Below, in pieces: positions 36,357 through 44,915 of a DNA stretch of 64,000 nt. The translations under genes were made by a program, and so were the position numbers. How positions within the stretch are numbered: position 1 is the first letter of the stretch; each line of letters begins with the position of its first letter. The notes beneath the pieces were generated by a model, which made no database searches, was not told the origin of the DNA, and was given only the letters and a program-made list of their open reading frames with translations. Source of the DNA: Sneathiella glossodoripedis JCM 23214 (GTDB lineage: Bacteria; Pseudomonadota; Alphaproteobacteria; Sneathiellales; Sneathiellaceae); assembly GCF_000616095.1 (NCBI RefSeq), contig NZ_BAMS01000002.1, forward strand, positions 124,001 through 188,000, in the 5' to 3' direction.

Positions 36357-37448
36357 TTGAAAGCAGCCATTTGCCGGGAATTTGCCAAACCACTGAGCGT
36401 TGAAGATGTGGAGCTGGGCCCACCGCTTGAGAATGAAGTGCGCGTGAGGCTGGCGGCCTGCGCCATCTGTCATTCTGATATCACCTATATGGATGGGGGC
36501 TGGGGTGGTCAGCTTCCGCTGGTTCTGGGCCATGAGGCGGCTGGAGTGGTGGAAGAGACGGGCGCTGCTGTGCAAAGTGTTAGCGTTGGGGATCGGGTCT
36601 TGGTGACATTGATCCGATCCTGCGGGCATTGCGCATCCTGCGAGAGTGCGGAGCCGTTTCTATGCGCCGAAGACTTTGCGAGCGATCAGCGCGTGCGCTT
36701 AAGCGACGCGCAAGGGCAAGTCCTGGGGCAGGGGCTTAAATGCGGCGCTTTTGCCGAAGAGGTGGTGGTGGACCAGTCACAGGTGGTTGCCATTCCAGAC
36801 ACAATCCCGCTGGATGCTGCCTCATTGCTTTCCTGCGGAGTGATTACAGGATTTGGGGCGGTTGCCAATACGGCCAAGCTCAGTTTTGGATCCTCCGCGG
36901 TGGTGATCGGATGCGGCGGTGTGGGGCTGAATGCAGTGCAGGGTGCAGCGCTTTTGGGAGCGCAGCCGGTTATCGCCGTTGATCTGGTGGCGGATAAACT
37001 GTCAGCGGCGGCACAGTTCGGAGCGGATATTCAAATCAACGCAAAAGAAGACAACGCTGCGCAGAAGGTGCGCGAGGCAACCGGCGGCGGTGCGGATTAC
37101 GTTTTTGTTGCGGCGGGAAGTTCGCATGCGGTTGCATCTGCCCTTGAAATGCTGGGCCCGTCAGGCACGCTGGTGTTGGTGGGGATGCCACCCACGGGTG
37201 ATAAGGTTGCTGTTGAAGCAGGTGATGTGGCAGGCGCCGGGCAGAAAATACTGGGCAGCAAAATGGGGTCAACCCGCCTGCGCGTGGATATTCCCAAACT
37301 GGTCATGCTCTATGAACAGGGGCGATTGAAACTGGATGAGCTGATTTCCGGCAGATACCCGCTTGAAGATATTAATACTGCGATTGATGAAGTGCGCGCG
37401 GATAAAGCGCTGCGCAATGTGATCATTCTGGATGAAACACTGATTTAA
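36357..37448 (+). CDS. Zinc-type alcohol dehydrogenase (MDR family)
   Basis: A 363-residue NAD(P)-dependent medium-chain dehydrogenase. The catalytic zinc site is in AICHSD (Cys and Ser/Asp) with GHEAAG, and the structural zinc cysteines are in CGHCASCESAEPFLC. The Rossmann motif GCGGVGLNAVQGA is near 180. It starts at TTG 36357, five bases after GAGGGAGGGG; the only nearby ATG (36352) is out of frame and meets a stop two codons later. The enolase-superfamily gene follows 15 bases downstream, so the pair may act on a sugar or sugar acid. Confidence 0.88.
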   Translation: MKAAICREFAKPLSVEDVELGPPLENEVRVRLAACAICHSDITYMDGGWGGQLPLVLGHEAAGVVEETGAAVQSVSVGDRVLVTLIRSCGHCASCESAEPFLCAEDFASDQRVRLSDAQGQVLGQGLKCGAFAEEVVVDQSQVVAIPDTIPLDAASLLSCGVITGFGAVANTAKLSFGSSAVVIGCGGVGLNAVQGAALLGAQPVIAVDLVADKLSAAAQFGADIQINAKEDNAAQKVREATGGGADYVFVAAGSSHAVASALEMLGPSGTLVLVGMPPTGDKVAVEAGDVAGAGQKILGSKMGSTRLRVDIPKLVMLYEQGRLKLDELISGRYPLEDINTAIDEVRADKALRNVIILDETLI

Positions 37449-37463
37449 AGGGCGGGAAGACTT

Positions 37464-38657
37464 ATGAAACTGACCAATTTGGAGACATTTGTTGTGGGGA
37501 CACCGCCCCCGCATTGGGGTGGGCAATTCTGGGTATTTTGTAAGCTGACCACCGATAGCGGTGTAGTTGGCTATGGGGAGGCCTATGCGGTGCCGTTCGA
37601 TCCCGCCATTACCGAGCAGATGATCCGTGATGTGTTCGAGCGGTTTTTTGAAGGGCAAAGCCCGTTTCACATCGAAAAACTGTGGCGACGGGTTTATTCA
37701 GCCGGTTATACGCAGCGTCCGGATGTGAGCATGATGAGTGTGTTAAGCGCGCTTGAGATGGCCTGCTGGGACATTGTGGGCAAAGAGACAAACCAGCCGG
37801 TTTATAATCTGCTGGGCGGGCAGGTTCACGAACGCCTTCGGGCTTACACCTATCTGTATCCGGAAGAGGGGGACCGGGCGGATGTCTATGTGGATGCGGA
37901 TATGGCGGCCGAGCGCGCAACCGAGGTTATGGAGCAGGGCTTTACAGCCGTAAAATTTGATCCAGCTGGCCCTTATTCATCCTTTGATCCGCGCCAGCCT
38001 TCCTTGGAGCGATTGGAAATTTGCGAGACTATGGTTCGGCGTGTGCGTGAAGCTGTCGGCACTCGATGTGATATTCTTTTTGGCACCCATGGGCAGTTTA
38101 CCACGTCGGGAGCGGTGCGGATGGCACGCCGGCTTGAGAAATATGATCCCCTATGGTTTGAAGAGCCAACTCCACCAGATAGTGAGCATGAGCTTGCCAA
38201 GCTTGCCGCGAAAACCAGTATTCCCATAGCGACGGGCGAGCGATTGACCACCAAATATGAATTTGCGCGGGTGCTCCGCGGCGGAGCGGCGTCGATAATT
38301 CAAATGGCGCTTGGCCGAGTTGGTGGATTGCTGGAAGGTAAAAAGATTGCGGGGATGTGCGAAGTTTACTATGCGCAAATTGCACCGCACATGTATTGCG
38401 GCCCTATTTCAGCGATGGCGGATATTCAGCTCAGCACCTGCACACCCAATTTCCTTATTCAGGAAAGCATTAAAACCATGGGTGATTTTCATGCAGAAAT
38501 TGTCAAAACGCCCATCCGAGTGGAAGAGGGATATATCATCCCGCCAGCGGAGCCCGGACTTGGGATCGAGCTGGATGAAGAGGTGGCGAGAGCCAATCCC
38601 TATAGAGGGGATCGGCTGCATCTGGAAATGTCACAAGAGCCGGAGCCGTTTGGCTAA
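37464..38657 (+). CDS. Enolase-superfamily (mandelate racemase-like) protein
   Basis: A 397-residue protein of the mandelate racemase/muconate lactonizing group. The N-terminal capping domain opens MKLTNLETFVVGTPPPHWGG. The barrel has KFDPAG at the first catalytic Lys position, FGTHGQF, WFEEPTPPD and ATGERLTTKYE, then APHMYCGPIS with a catalytic His. Two metal-ligand glutamates (EEP, GER) are present, but the usual first Asp ligand is not obvious: the strand reads LFGTHGQ where relatives have LDFHGR-like sequence. It is closest in pattern to galactonate/sugar-acid dehydratases. Substrate unknown. Overlaps the convergent kinase stop by four bases. Confidence 0.8.
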   Translation: MKLTNLETFVVGTPPPHWGGQFWVFCKLTTDSGVVGYGEAYAVPFDPAITEQMIRDVFERFFEGQSPFHIEKLWRRVYSAGYTQRPDVSMMSVLSALEMACWDIVGKETNQPVYNLLGGQVHERLRAYTYLYPEEGDRADVYVDADMAAERATEVMEQGFTAVKFDPAGPYSSFDPRQPSLERLEICETMVRRVREAVGTRCDILFGTHGQFTTSGAVRMARRLEKYDPLWFEEPTPPDSEHELAKLAAKTSIPIATGERLTTKYEFARVLRGGAASIIQMALGRVGGLLEGKKIAGMCEVYYAQIAPHMYCGPISAMADIQLSTCTPNFLIQESIKTMGDFHAEIVKTPIRVEEGYIIPPAEPGLGIELDEEVARANPYRGDRLHLEMSQEPEPFG

Positions 38658-40624
38658 AGCATTTGCTGCGCCGCATGCGGCTGTTGTGCCATATAGTAGT
38701 GGATAATTTCATGGAGCTGTTCTGACTTATAAGGTTTGGTCAGAACGGTATCCATGCCAGCTTGGGTAAAATGATCGAGCCGATCGGTAAAAGCATCGGC
38801 AGTCACACCGATGATGGGGACAGTAATTCCCATATCGCGAATGGCCGAGGTTGCTTCCATACCGTTCATTTCCGGCATGTGAACATCCATTAGATACAAA
38901 TCTGCCCACTGGTCATTGGCGGCCTCCACCGCGCGCAAACCATTTTCAAGGACGCGAACCTGATGGCCTTCCGCTTCGAGGAATGCTGTTACGATATAGG
39001 CGTTGACAGGGTTATCCTCAACCACAGTAATTTGATAGCTGGTGTCTGAGGTGTCATCTACATCTGGAGCCGGTTTCGTATCTGAAGGCTGGATTTGCTG
39101 GATGTCTTCATCGGCCGCATCAAAGGGCAAATAAACAGCGAAGAGGGAGCCTGAACCTTCCTGACTTTGAACGGTGATTGCCCCGCCCATCAATTCCACC
39201 AGTTTTTTAACAATGGACAGGCCAAGTCCGGTCCCGCCATGCTTGCGGGTAATGGTGGTGTCGGCCTGAATAAAGGGGTCAAAAATATTGGCAAGCCTGC
39301 CGCGCGCAATACCAATGCCGGTGTCTTTCACCTCGAAGCGAACACAAACATCTTTTTGCGCCACTGTGACATGCGGGGGAACAAGCTCTGGTGTCAGTTT
39401 CTCCACGGTGAGGGAGACAAGTCCATGTTCGGTAAATTTGACTGCGTTGCTGAGCAGGTTCCAGATGATTTGCCGAATGCGGGTTGCATCGCCCCTGACC
39501 GGAAGTTTCTCATCCAGTCGGATATTACTGTTGTAGATCAGGCTCTTCTGTTCAGCGAGCGCGTTTGTTGTGGGTATGAAGGATTTAATCAGATCCTCTA
39601 GATCAATGGCTGTGTCTTCAAGCTCCAGATTGCCGGATTCAATTTTGCTGATGTCCAGAATGTCATTAATGACACCGAGCAGGGATTGACCGGTTTCCAA
39701 AATGGAGCTGAGCCGTTCCTGTTGCAATTCATCAAGGTTGGAGGATTGCAGCAGTTCGGCAAGCCCCAGAACCCCGTTAAGCGGGGTGCGAATTTCATGG
39801 CTCATGGAGGCAAGGAATGCGGATTTGGCCTGCGTTGCCTGCATCGCCTCTTCGCGGGCGAAGGTGAGTTCGACCTCGGTCTCTTTCTGTTGGGTGAGAT
39901 CATAGGCCCAGAACAGATGGCAGGCATCGCCGTGATAGGTGAATTTCATCCAGCTGATGGAAAGCCACAGGATAGAGCCATCCTTGTGACGGCCACGAAT
40001 AAGTTCGCGCGAGACATAACCCTGTTTTTCGTATAGCTCCGCGATATATTCGCGCTCTTCGGGGAATGCCCAGGTTTCACGAACCGGCTTGCGGCGCATT
40101 TCTTCAAGGTCATAGCCCAGCAAATCGGCATAAGAGCGGTTCGCCATGAGGATTTTGGAATCTCTCTCGCGCGCGATGCCAGTGGCGATGGGGCTGGATT
40201 CAAAAATGATCCGGAAATTTTCCTCATTCTCTGCAGCGGATTTTTCCGCTTCCTTCTGATCCGTCACATCAAATTGCCAGATGATATAAACTGGCTTTTT
40301 ATACAAAATAACAGATTGGGAATTAATCAGGATTTTGCGCATCTCTCCGTCACTACGTCGTCGCCGCGTTTCGAAATTAACCAGTTCGCGTTGTTCCATG
40401 ATGCAATTCATTGCAAAATTATACTCGTCGAGGTCCCCCCAGGTGCGGCTGCGGTCCATTTTGAGGAAAAGCTCCTCGCTTTCGATACCGATGATGTTCA
40501 GAAAAGCGTTATTTGCCATGATCAGGCGGCCTGTTTCACAGTCGATTACTGTGGCGCCGATTGGGCTGTTTCGGACCATATCCTCAACCTCGGATCTGGC
40601 CATGCTGAATAATCTCTTAATCAT
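38654..40624 (-). CDS. Hybrid sensor histidine kinase with two PAS domains
   Basis: A 656-residue cytoplasmic protein with no membrane segment. Order: PAS (about 15-125), PAS (about 135-255), HisKA with His276 in SMSHEIRTPLN, HATPase_c with NLLSNAVKF (about 389-397), DTGIGI and GGTGLGLSIV, then a receiver domain with acidic VVEDN (534-538), phosphoacceptor Asp580 in YLMDVHMPEMNG and the conserved Lys in LTKPYKS. Both PAS domains end in the DVTDQK/DLTQQK motif. It needs an external His-phosphotransfer or response regulator partner, which is not nearby. Confidence 0.92.
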   Translation of the reverse strand: MIKRLFSMARSEVEDMVRNSPIGATVIDCETGRLIMANNAFLNIIGIESEELFLKMDRSRTWGDLDEYNFAMNCIMEQRELVNFETRRRRSDGEMRKILINSQSVILYKKPVYIIWQFDVTDQKEAEKSAAENEENFRIIFESSPIATGIARERDSKILMANRSYADLLGYDLEEMRRKPVRETWAFPEEREYIAELYEKQGYVSRELIRGRHKDGSILWLSISWMKFTYHGDACHLFWAYDLTQQKETEVELTFAREEAMQATQAKSAFLASMSHEIRTPLNGVLGLAELLQSSNLDELQQERLSSILETGQSLLGVINDILDISKIESGNLELEDTAIDLEDLIKSFIPTTNALAEQKSLIYNSNIRLDEKLPVRGDATRIRQIIWNLLSNAVKFTEHGLVSLTVEKLTPELVPPHVTVAQKDVCVRFEVKDTGIGIARGRLANIFDPFIQADTTITRKHGGTGLGLSIVKKLVELMGGAITVQSQEGSGSLFAVYLPFDAADEDIQQIQPSDTKPAPDVDDTSDTSYQITVVEDNPVNAYIVTAFLEAEGHQVRVLENGLRAVEAANDQWADLYLMDVHMPEMNGMEATSAIRDMGITVPIIGVTADAFTDRLDHFTQAGMDTVLTKPYKSEQLHEIIHYYMAQQPHAAQQML

Positions 40625-40847
40625 ATACTTCTGTTACTCTGCACATATTCATATCTGCAGGGAAATCCCCCCATGGTCAAACCGCAAATATGAACTTCGT
40701 GCATCCCCATAGTGTTTTCCCAGTGGGTGACTTTAGGTGAAGGGCCTTAAAAAAAGGTAAAATCAGGATTGGATCGGGACAAAACAGCCCCTGTGGGAAT
40801 TGGCCCAATTCTCATCAAAGCAATGCGGGTAAGGTGCCCGAAAATAC

Positions 40848-40888
40848 AAAAAAACCCTCGGGAGCGAAGCTCAACCGAGGGTTTTTGT
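40848..40888 (-). terminator. Terminator of tRNA-Asn
   Basis: AAAAACCCTCGG and CCGAGGGTTTTT form a 12-bp stem around a 13-base loop. Read on the minus strand it follows the tRNA-Asn gene and ends in T residues. Confidence 0.85.
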
Positions 40889-40891
40889 ATC

Positions 40892-40967
40892 TGGCTCCCC
40901 GAGCAGGACTCGAACCTGCGACAAATTGATTAACAGTCAACTGCTCTACCAACTGAGCTATCGGGGA
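40892..40967 (-). tRNA. tRNA-Asn (GTT), CCA encoded
   Basis: A 76-base tRNA on the minus strand. The acceptor stem TCCCCGA pairs with TCGGGGA, the anticodon loop CTGTTAA carries GTT, the T arm reads CAGGTTCGAGTCCTG, and CCA is encoded. A terminator follows at 40848. Confidence 0.95.
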
Positions 40968-41138
40968 TCAGTGGACCCGTTTTGATCGGGTTCGCGGCTT
41001 ATAGCAAGGGAATGATTTCCTGCCAAGCCTGATTTTCATTTTTTTTAAAAAAATTCACTGGTCAGAAACGAAGTGATTGTTTTTCAAAGGGTTAGGGCAG
41101 GGAAGGCCCTGCCAGAACCGGACCCGGGCTTACGGGTC

Positions 41139-41321
41139 TCAGCGCAAATTTTCCAGCTTTCTATCTGTATTATACTGGCTAAGGGCATAGACGGCCCAGA
41201 TTGCTGCTGGAATCCATCCGATCAGAGTGATCTGCAGGATCAGGCATAAAATCCCCTGAAAGGGTTTGCCAATGGTAAAAAACAGCAGGAATGGCAGCAA
41301 AATAGCAATAATCAGACGCAT
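41139..41321 (-). CDS. YqaE/Pmp3 family membrane protein
   Basis: A 60-residue protein with two membrane segments (LIIAILLPFLLFFTIGKPFQ and LCLILQITLIGWIPAAIWAV) and a short basic end. This is the Pmp3 (UPF0057) family, linked to membrane potential and salt or stress responses. The GWIPAAIWAVYAL motif is typical. It lies between the two tRNA genes, on the same strand. Probably monocistronic. Confidence 0.9.
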   Translation of the reverse strand: MRLIIAILLPFLLFFTIGKPFQGILCLILQITLIGWIPAAIWAVYALSQYNTDRKLENLR

Positions 41322-41433
41322 ATGTAGTCTCCAAGGTTTTTATTTGCCACCCATGTTAGCCAACGGCTCAACCAGCGGCAACAAAATAGACTACTTGAGA
41401 TATATTTGGAGAATTTCAAGGGGAGAGATGTGG

Positions 41434-41507
41434 TGGAGGCCTGGACCGGAATCGAACCGGTGTACACGGATTTGCAATCCGCTGCGTCACCACTCCGCCA
41501 CCAGGCC
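41434..41507 (-). tRNA. tRNA-Cys (GCA), CCA encoded
   Basis: A 74-base tRNA on the minus strand. The acceptor stem GGCCTGG pairs with CCAGGCC, the anticodon loop TTGCAAA carries GCA, the T arm reads CCGGTTCGATTCCGG, and CCA is encoded. Confidence 0.95.
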
Positions 41508-41789
41508 TCAACATATGTGGTGTTTGCTTGAAAAGCTCATGGGTTTTAGGAGTTTCCGCTTTTTGTGTCAACAGAAGAGTTGCAGGCACTTGCGATAAAT
41601 ATCGGGTGCTTTGGGTGTTCTGGTGCGGCGCAGCTAAAATGCCACTGAAATTGCGGCTGATGGAGAAAAGCCGGTCTGCTTTGCGCTTCTTTCTTGCGTT
41701 TTGGGAAGGTCATTCAGTATAAACGCTCAAAACCGTTTGCGATTGACGGTTCTTACTGAGTTAGAAGGCAGGAAAACAGGAACTTCATA

Positions 41790-42443
41790 ATGACTGAAAA
41801 TTTTGCGCAAGCCCGCGAGTCCATGGTCCTCAGTCAACTTCGTCCGAACCGGGTCACCAGTGACCGGGTCGCGGATGCCATGGGGGAAATTCCGCGTGAG
41901 CAGTTCGTGCCAAAGGCGCTGCGGGGCGTTGCCTATCTGGATGAGGATCTTGAAATCGCCAAAAACAGGTATCTGATTGAACCGCGGGTTTTTGGTCTGA
42001 TGATGCAGTCTGCTGATGTCAAATCAACTGATGTGGTTTTGGATATTGCCTGCGGGAGTGGCTACACATCTGCGGTTCTGGGTAAGCTGGCGCAGGCTGT
42101 GGTTGCGATCGATGATCAGGAAGACCTTGTTGAAAGCGCGAGTCAGACGCTGGCCGGACTTGAAGCGGATAATGTGGCTGTGATCAGCGGTGATCTGGAA
42201 GCGGGTAATGCCAAGCAGGGGCCGTATAATGTCATTCATATCAATGGTGCCATTGATCGGGTGCCACAGGTATTATTTGACCAGTTGGCAGAGGGCGGAC
42301 GCCTTGTTTGTGTTATCGGGGTCAATCCCGGCGTGGCAAAGCTTTATGTCAAGAGTGACGGGGACATTATTGCGCGTAACCTGTTTGATGCGGAGGTTCC
42401 GCGTTTGGGCGCGATGCGTGAAGAGGTGAAATTCAGCCTGTAA
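41790..42443 (+). CDS. pcm: Protein-L-isoaspartate O-methyltransferase-like
   Basis: A 217-residue SAM-dependent methyltransferase of the PCMT family, which marks isoaspartyl residues for repair. The N-terminal MVLSQLRPNRVTSDRVADAM and IPREQFVPKAL are the family's opening motif. The SAM-binding strand is VLDIACGSGYTSAVLG. In this alphaproteobacterial branch the gene regularly sits upstream of tolC and some members may have lost repair activity, so the exact reaction is not certain. It is followed by tolC after about 190 bases. Confidence 0.85.
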   Translation: MTENFAQARESMVLSQLRPNRVTSDRVADAMGEIPREQFVPKALRGVAYLDEDLEIAKNRYLIEPRVFGLMMQSADVKSTDVVLDIACGSGYTSAVLGKLAQAVVAIDDQEDLVESASQTLAGLEADNVAVISGDLEAGNAKQGPYNVIHINGAIDRVPQVLFDQLAEGGRLVCVIGVNPGVAKLYVKSDGDIIARNLFDAEVPRLGAMREEVKFSL

Positions 42444-42636
42444 AGTCTGCTAGACTATGATGTGGGTCACATTATGGTTACTATTGGACTGAAACGGGTT
42501 TTCACTGCTTCGAAGTGATGTCGCGTTTGTGGTACGAGTTTGTACAGTATCAACCATTGGATTTTATTCGGGCCGCGCTGCAGCTTGCGGACCTGAGTCG
42601 CCGGAAGGTGACGGTAATACGTAGAGGGCGTGCATT

Positions 42637-44001
42637 ATGAAGAAAATCATTGTTTCCGTAGCATCGGTTCTGGCGATGGCTGTTCCGGGCCTGACGGCAC
42701 AGGCAGAAACGCTTCAAGAAGCGCTGATCATGACCTATACGACAAACCCCACCATTCAGGCCCAGCGGGCGAGTGTTCGCGGTGTGGATGAAGGGGTCTC
42801 ACAAGCACTTTCCGGTTGGCGTCCGACCGTGACGCTGGTCGGTGAAGCGGGCAGCGAATATAACAAAAGCTCAACCACGACGGCACCGGGTGGGGATCGG
42901 ACCTATAACCCGTCATCCCTTGCGCTGTCTGTCTCTCAACCCCTGTACAAAGGCGGGCAAACCACGGCCAATACGCTGGCAGCGGAAGCCGATGTCAAGG
43001 CCGCGCGCGCAGGTCTCGTGTCCGTTGAGCAGAATATTTTCAAAGCCGCTGTTGCTGCATATATGAATGTGGTGCGCGATAAAGCGGTTGTGGAATTGAA
43101 TGAAAATAACATTGGCGTTCTGGCGCGTCAGCTTGAGGCGGCACAGGACCGATTTGATGTGGGCGAAATTACCCGAACCGATGTGGCGCAGGCAGAAGCG
43201 CGCCTTGCCGGTGCACGCTCCGGACTGGTGCGGGCAATCGGAAATCTGAAGGTGAGTGAAGCCACCTATGAGAAAATTGTCGGGCAGAAACCGGGTGATG
43301 TGGAATATCCATCCTTTCCGACAGATTTCCCCGAAAGCATTGAAGCGGCGATCGAGCTTGGAATGAATAACAACCCTGATATTCGCGCCGCGAAATTCCA
43401 GGAAGAAAGCTCCAAACATACAATCCGCGCAACCTCAGGGCGTTTGCTGCCCTCCCTGTCTTTGGACGGATCGCTGAGCCACACAAATGATGTGTCTTCC
43501 GCGACCCAGTGGGGGGAGAAAGCCTCCATTTCAGCGACCCTGACGGTCCCGTTGTACCAGTCTGGCGCTGTATACAGCAGTGTTCGGCAGGCCCGCCAGT
43601 TGAACAACCAGCGGAAAATCGAAATTGAAAGTGCCGTTCGCGATGTGCGCGAAGCGGTAACGCAGGCTTGGGAACAGTTGGAGGCGGCCCGCGCTGATAT
43701 TCAATCCACGGAAGAGCAGGTGCGTGCCAATACCATCGCCCTTGAAGGGGTGCAGCAGGAAGCGCAAGTGGGGTCGCGGACCACACTTGATGTTCTGGAT
43801 GCGGAGCAGGAGTTGCTGAACAGTCAGGTGGATCTGGTATCCGCACGGCGAAATGTTTTTGTCGCCATGTATGACGTGCTGGCAGCGGTTGGTAATCTGA
43901 ACGCTCAGGAAATGGGGCTGGATGTTGACTATTATGATCCACAAGTGAATTACAAACGGGTTCGCAACAAGTGGATTGGCACCGATGGTGGCCTGGAATA
44001 G
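42637..44001 (+). CDS. tolC: TolC family outer membrane protein
   Basis: A 454-residue outer membrane exit duct for type I secretion and drug efflux. A signal peptide of about 23 residues (MKKIIVSVASVLAMAVPGLT...) is followed by two similar halves, each with long coiled-coil helices: residues near QAQRASVRGVDEGVSQALSG and later AAKFQEESSKHTIRATSGRL. The DRFDVGEITRTDVAQAEARL and EAQVGSRTTLDVLDAEQELL motifs are typical. Length is normal. In this window it is the natural partner for export of the RTX proteins, though no ABC/HlyD genes are near. Confidence 0.93.
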   Translation: MKKIIVSVASVLAMAVPGLTAQAETLQEALIMTYTTNPTIQAQRASVRGVDEGVSQALSGWRPTVTLVGEAGSEYNKSSTTTAPGGDRTYNPSSLALSVSQPLYKGGQTTANTLAAEADVKAARAGLVSVEQNIFKAAVAAYMNVVRDKAVVELNENNIGVLARQLEAAQDRFDVGEITRTDVAQAEARLAGARSGLVRAIGNLKVSEATYEKIVGQKPGDVEYPSFPTDFPESIEAAIELGMNNNPDIRAAKFQEESSKHTIRATSGRLLPSLSLDGSLSHTNDVSSATQWGEKASISATLTVPLYQSGAVYSSVRQARQLNNQRKIEIESAVRDVREAVTQAWEQLEAARADIQSTEEQVRANTIALEGVQQEAQVGSRTTLDVLDAEQELLNSQVDLVSARRNVFVAMYDVLAAVGNLNAQEMGLDVDYYDPQVNYKRVRNKWIGTDGGLE

Positions 44002-44109
44002 ACAGTTCACTGATTTTACACTCTAAAATTATGTACTTGACTGGTTTTTTCTGTCATTCTTCGCTAAGTTCAGAAGATTGTACGTCTATTTCCGGTGGTG
44101 ATTTAAACG

Positions 44110-44823
44110 ATGAGTGACGCAAAAAGCGAACAAGAACCGACTATGGAGGAGATTCTGGCCTCCATCCGTCGGATCATTTCAGAGGATGACGAGGGCGAAG
44201 AAAAAGCGGAGGAAGCCGATGAGGCTGCCGAAGAAGCTGCGCCTGAAGCTGAAGTAGCCGCCGAACCGGAGCCAGAAGCAGAGCCGGAACCAGAACCCGA
44301 ACCGGAGCCTGAACCAGAACCCGAAGAAGAAGTTCTGGAACTGACCGAAGAAATTCCGGAAGAAGAAGACGCCATGGTTCTTGATGAAGCCATGGAAGTC
44401 GAGCCGGAACCAGAGCCTGAACCGGAGCCGGAGCCCGAACCCGAACCAGAGCCGGAACCAGAGCCCGAGCCGGAGCCGGAGCCGGAGCCGGAACCAGAGC
44501 CGGAAGAAATGGATTTTGAGCCGGTCCCCATGCCGGAGCCAGAGCCGGAGCCACGTGCTGCGGATCAGAAGCATCTGGATAGTTTGCTCGAAGAACCTGT
44601 TGTGCAGGCCGCCACCAGCTCTTTTGCCAGCTTGGCAGGAGCGGTTTCAGCGTCCAGAGGAATGCCGATGGGGAATTCTGCAGCGACCCTTGAAGAGTTG
44701 GTCAGGGATTTGCTGCGACCCATGTTGAAAGAATGGCTGGATGAGCATTTGGCCAGTATTGTCCAACGTATCGTGGAGCGCGAGGTGAGCAAGCTCGCAG
44801 ATCGGGCTGACGACGACGATTGA
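44110..44823 (+). CDS. popZ: PopZ family polar organising protein (DUF2497)
   Basis: A 237-residue protein. The N-terminal [20 protein letters not shown] helix is the conserved client-binding motif of PopZ. Residues about 28-155 form a long Pro/Glu-rich linker, mostly EPEP repeats. The C-terminal [20 protein letters not shown] and [16 protein letters not shown] are the oligomerisation helices. PopZ forms a condensate at the cell pole and anchors the chromosome origin. The linker here is long and highly repetitive. Location between tolC and valS is the usual alphaproteobacterial order. Confidence 0.9.
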   Translation: MSDAKSEQEPTMEEILASIRRIISEDDEGEEKAEEADEAAEEAAPEAEVAAEPEPEAEPEPEPEPEPEPEPEEEVLELTEEIPEEEDAMVLDEAMEVEPEPEPEPEPEPEPEPEPEPEPEPEPEPEPEPEPEEMDFEPVPMPEPEPEPRAADQKHLDSLLEEPVVQAATSSFASLAGAVSASRGMPMGNSAATLEELVRDLLRPMLKEWLDEHLASIVQRIVEREVSKLADRADDDD

Positions 44824-44915
44824 TCAGCGGATTTGTGAGCCGATTACACTTCCCGGGGCGCTTTGCGCCCCTCTTCACATTAAATTTAGTAACTTTATAA
44901 AAGAGGGATTCAGCA

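Noticed and set aside
44103-44531. Minus-strand open frame coding for Ser-Gly repeats
   Set aside because: It is only the antisense of the EP-repeat region of popZ; the repeat leaves several frames open by chance.
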